Both the position numbers and the translations under genes were made by a program. The notes below the pieces were generated by a model. That model made no database searches. It had not been told where the DNA came from and worked only from the letters and a program-made list of their open reading frames with translations. A stretch of 55,066 nucleotides of DNA from Sulfurovum sp. UBA4779 (GTDB lineage Bacteria > Campylobacterota > Campylobacteria > Campylobacterales > Sulfurovaceae): NCBI GenBank assembly GCA_002403155.1, contig DHHF01000010.1, forward strand, positions 1-55,066, read 5' to 3'. Shown here one piece after another: positions 52,887 to 55,066 of this stretch (position 1 is its first letter; each line of letters opens with the position of its first letter).

Positions 52887-53402
52887 ATGGCAATTCAAAG
52901 CGAAAATAGTGTAGTAGCTATCGAATATGAAGTAAAAGAAGCAGGTTCGTCCGAAATTGTAGATACCAATAGAGGCGGCCATCCTTTGGAATTTATCACA
53001 GGCAAGGGGCATATTATTCCCGGGCTTGAAAATGCACTGGTAGGTATGGAAAAGGGTCAAAGCGGAGATGTGCTCGTAAAAGCAGCAGATGCATATGGCG
53101 AGATCAATCCGGAAGCAAAACAGACCCTTCCTATCGAACAGTTTCAAGGCGTAGACCTTAGAGAAGGTATGACACTTTACGGTCAAGGCGAGCACGGGCA
53201 AACCATCCAGGTAACAGTCATTTCTTTTAATGACAAAGAAGTCAGCATCGATTTTAACCATCCGTTGGCTGGCAAAGATTTGATGTTTGCCATTACCGTT
53301 CTAAGCGAAAGAGAAGCAACGGCTGAGGAAGCGGCTACCGGCCAAGTCGAAGGTTCCGGCGGGAGCTGCTGCAGTACACACGGCGGATGCGGCTGCGATT
53401 AG
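52887..53402 (+). CDS. slyD: FKBP-type peptidyl-prolyl isomerase SlyD
   Basis: 171 residues. FKBP fold with inserted flap: GHPLEFITGKGHIIPGLENALVGM, DAYGEINPEA, FNHPLAGKDLMF. The C-terminus is Cys/His/Gly-rich (GGSCCSTHGGCGCD), a short metal-binding tail that can bind nickel in this family. Folding helper and possible nickel carrier for hydrogenase or urease assembly. A hairpin terminator follows. Confidence 0.95.
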   Translation: MAIQSENSVVAIEYEVKEAGSSEIVDTNRGGHPLEFITGKGHIIPGLENALVGMEKGQSGDVLVKAADAYGEINPEAKQTLPIEQFQGVDLREGMTLYGQGEHGQTIQVTVISFNDKEVSIDFNHPLAGKDLMFAITVLSEREATAEEAATGQVEGSGGSCCSTHGGCGCD

Positions 53403-53412
53403 ATTCTTTGAG

Positions 53413-53439
53413 AATGCGCTTAAAAAACTTAAGCGCATT
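53413..53439. terminator. Hairpin terminator after slyD
   Basis: AATGCGCTTAA and TTAAGCGCATT form a perfect 11-bp stem with loop AAAAC, ten bases after the slyD stop. A T-rich stretch follows (TTTAGTTGTTTTTTAG). Confidence 0.75.
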
Positions 53440-53492
53440 TGGAATATTTAGTTGTTTTTTAGCAATTTTTGTTTAAAATTGCATTTCTTAAT

Positions 53493-53570
53493 CGGGGCGT
53501 GGCGCAGTTTGGCTAGCGTGCTACCTTGGGGTGGTAGAGGTCGCCTGTTCGAGTCAGGTCGCTCCGACCA
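53493..53570 (+). tRNA. tRNA-Pro (GGG)
   Basis: 78 nt including encoded CCA. The acceptor CGGGGCG pairs with CGCTCCG, the anticodon stem CTACC/GGTAG encloses TTGGGGT (anticodon GGG), and the T-loop is GTTCGAG. Its 3' end is the boundary between conserved chromosome and the mobile-looking DNA that follows. Confidence 0.97.
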
Positions 53571-53583
53571 TATCTTCAGATTT

Positions 53584-53700
53584 TCAAAATAACCTACAAA
53601 CATCGATATACTCGGCTTTAAGTGGCTTGGCGTATTCATTATTTCTTACAAAATTCAATGGCGCTGCATCTCTTGCGCCTGTCAAAAAATCTTCAAAGCG
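53584..53700 (-). pseudogene. C-terminal remnant of an unidentified gene
   Basis: On the minus strand the last 38 codons before a TGA read RFEDFLTGARDAAPLNFV, then RNNEYAKPLKAEYIDVCRLF. This looks like genuine protein sequence, unlike the Cys/Arg-rich frame that continues upstream of it. Coding character switches to the plus strand near 53700. I infer the tail of a gene cut by a rearrangement or insertion junction. The family is not recognised. A recombinase tail would fit a tRNA-adjacent position, but no integrase motif is present. Confidence 0.4.
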
Positions 53701-55066
53701 CTGATCTATGATCTTAAAACAAACGGAAAACCGCGCGATTTGAAATATGACAAGCTGTATGATGACCTGATGGGAATGTATGATGCGCTTGCGCCGCGTA
53801 TCGATGAGGCGTATGGTAAAGTGTCTGTGCAGTCTCTTGAGTTTGCAGATGAGCCGTTGGATGCAAACGGCAATCCTCTCTTTGTCAACCCGTCGCATCT
53901 TGGCGGCGGCGTACTTGCCGGCACGGCAAACGCCTTTGAGAATGCAGATATGAATGGTGACGGTATCGTCACAGCCGAAGAGTTTACACAGGCGTTTCTT
54001 CTTGGCATGGCAGGCGGTACGGCAGCAAGCAAGGCGATCGCGCTTGGGCTTAAAAGTCTGAACCCGAAATTGTACAATAGCCTTGCCGGCACGACGGAAC
54101 AATTTAGGAATATGGCAAAAACAAATCCTAAGCTTTTGGCTGAACTTTACAAGACTGCAAAAGATGCGAGTGTCAATATGTTTGCAGGTGCAAAAGCCAT
54201 AAACGCAAATGTCGGTAAGCTTGACGATGCTATGAAGTTGGCGGATGATGGGAAGAGCGAAGCGGACATCTGGAAAAGCACGGGCTGGTTCAAAGGCGAT
54301 GACGGGAAGTGGCGGTTTGAGGTGGATGATAGCAAAGCCACTGTCCTAAGTAAAGCAGAACTTGATGAACTTGCAAAAAGCGATCCTTACGAAATGGTAG
54401 AAGTACCGTTACCGCAAGTATTTAAGCATGATGAGCTTTTTGCAAACTACCCCCAACTTAATGATATAAAAGTAAATTGGGAATACTCAAAAGCCAAAGG
54501 TTTAGAGGATGAAAAAAACATTTATTATGGAGCGAATTACGACCCTCAAGAAAAGCTTATTACCGTAGGAAACGGCCTTGACGATAAACAAATAAAATCT
54601 TCATTGCTTCACGAGGTGCAACACGCCGTACAAGTTATAGAGGGCTTTTCAAAAGGCGGACAGCCTAGAGATTTTGAAGGCATAAAAAAATTAAACAGGA
54701 CACTACTTAAGGAGTATCGCAAAAAAGAACAAGAATTAAGAGATGCAGGATATAGTGAATACGACATAGAAAGAATGGTAGTTGATAAATGGGATGAACA
54801 TCCCGATAAGTATCTCAGCAATTATGAGGCATATCGACGCCTCCACGGCGAAGCAGAAGCAAGGCTGACTCAGACAAGGGCGGACAAAGGATACAGTAAC
54901 TTTCCTTATGACGATTTAGATGTGCCAAGAAATGAGCTTATCATCAGAGACGGTGAGGGTGTTATGGAGATGGCAAAAGAGCTTGAGTACAGATATCTTA
55001 AGGATGGAAATATCGATATGAAGGCTATAGAAGCGGATGCAGATGTCACCCGCGGTGCTAAAATAG
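53698..55066 (+). CDS. Partial large polyvalent (phage/plasmid-type) protein with zincin-like domain
   Basis: A frame without stops from 53593 to the window end. Protein-like sequence begins near 53698, and there is no start codon before 53770, so the 5' part is missing or lies elsewhere. In order, I see a helical segment, an EF-hand-like loop DMNGDGIVTAEEF (about 53968-54006), then TGWFKGDDGKWRFEVDD (about 54283-54333). That last motif is typical of polyvalent-protein domains (LPD23-like). Next is LLHEVQHAVQ (about 54604-54633) with a metalloprotease HExxH, and LHGEAEARLTQTR, whose Glu could be the third zinc ligand. Such proteins are thousands of residues long in prophages and conjugative elements. 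The true length and function are not visible here. Confidence 0.7.

Noticed and set aside
53448..53639. Minus-strand frame reading SERPDSNRRPLPPQG
   Set aside because: It is the complement of the tRNA-Pro gene, a well-known spurious protein annotation.

Overview
The window looks like a chromosome segment of a free-living Campylobacterota (epsilonproteobacterium), probably near Sulfurovum/Sulfurimonas, but the sequence alone does not fix the genus. The main evidence is gene order. rplU-rpmA-obgE-proB-fmt-birA-parA-parB runs into an ATP synthase operon that has a duplicated b subunit (b' and b) and no atpB/atpE beside it. That operon runs straight into tolQ/exbB-tolR/exbD-tolA-like-tolB-pal-cpoB, with slyD further on. 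From memory, this is the Campylobacter jejuni order. A PEB4-type peptidyl-prolyl isomerase and AT-rich TATAAT-type -10 boxes agree with it.

Layout. 67-9668 (minus strand) is a six-gene run: RND efflux adaptor, pump and outer-membrane channel, then PIN-PhoH ATPase, HD phosphohydrolase (frameshifted here) and CHAD protein. A divergent MarR gene follows at 9820, and two near-identical palindromes lie between them. 10381-16563 is a mixed block: five-heme cytochrome c with an FNR/CRP-like site, MGMT-like protein, ABC-F ATPase, cytochrome b561-like protein, PepD-like peptidase and endonuclease III. 16698-20814 carries a PEB4-type isomerase, a shorter relative without the isomerase domain, class II aldolase and hisD. 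20815-21885 holds a REP-like palindrome, an 81-bp inverted repeat and seven tRNA genes that include a tandem Lys-Val-Asp duplication behind a consensus promoter. 21969-33551 carries pncC, ileS, a 42-residue membrane protein, gatA, guaB, metY, metX, xseB, a nitrilase-fold protein lacking two catalytic residues, a ThiF-like protein without zinc cysteines, a lipoprotein and ridA. 33654-50685 is the conserved core (ribosomal proteins, Obg, proline and formyl-Met enzymes, ParAB, F1Fo ATPase, Tol-Pal, L,D-transpeptidase). 50692-53402 has proC, proA and slyD. tRNA-Pro(GGG) at 53493 is followed by foreign-looking DNA: a gene tail on the minus strand, then a large reading frame open to the window end with features of phage/plasmid polyvalent proteins, including a zincin-like HEVQH motif.

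How the parts fit. The ATP synthase and Tol genes are separated by one base, so enzymes that make and use proton-motive force in the envelope may share a transcript. The efflux operon appears repressed by its divergent MarR protein and carries nucleotide or polyphosphate-related genes at its distal end. proB, proA and proC complete proline synthesis. metX plus metY give direct sulfhydrylation of O-acetylhomoserine.

The best candidates for something new are the xseB/pseudo-nitrilase/reduced-E1 cluster, the PhoH-HD-CHAD tail of the efflux operon, and the polyvalent protein fragment at tRNA-Pro. I found no CRISPR array, insertion sequence, rRNA or recognisable riboswitch.
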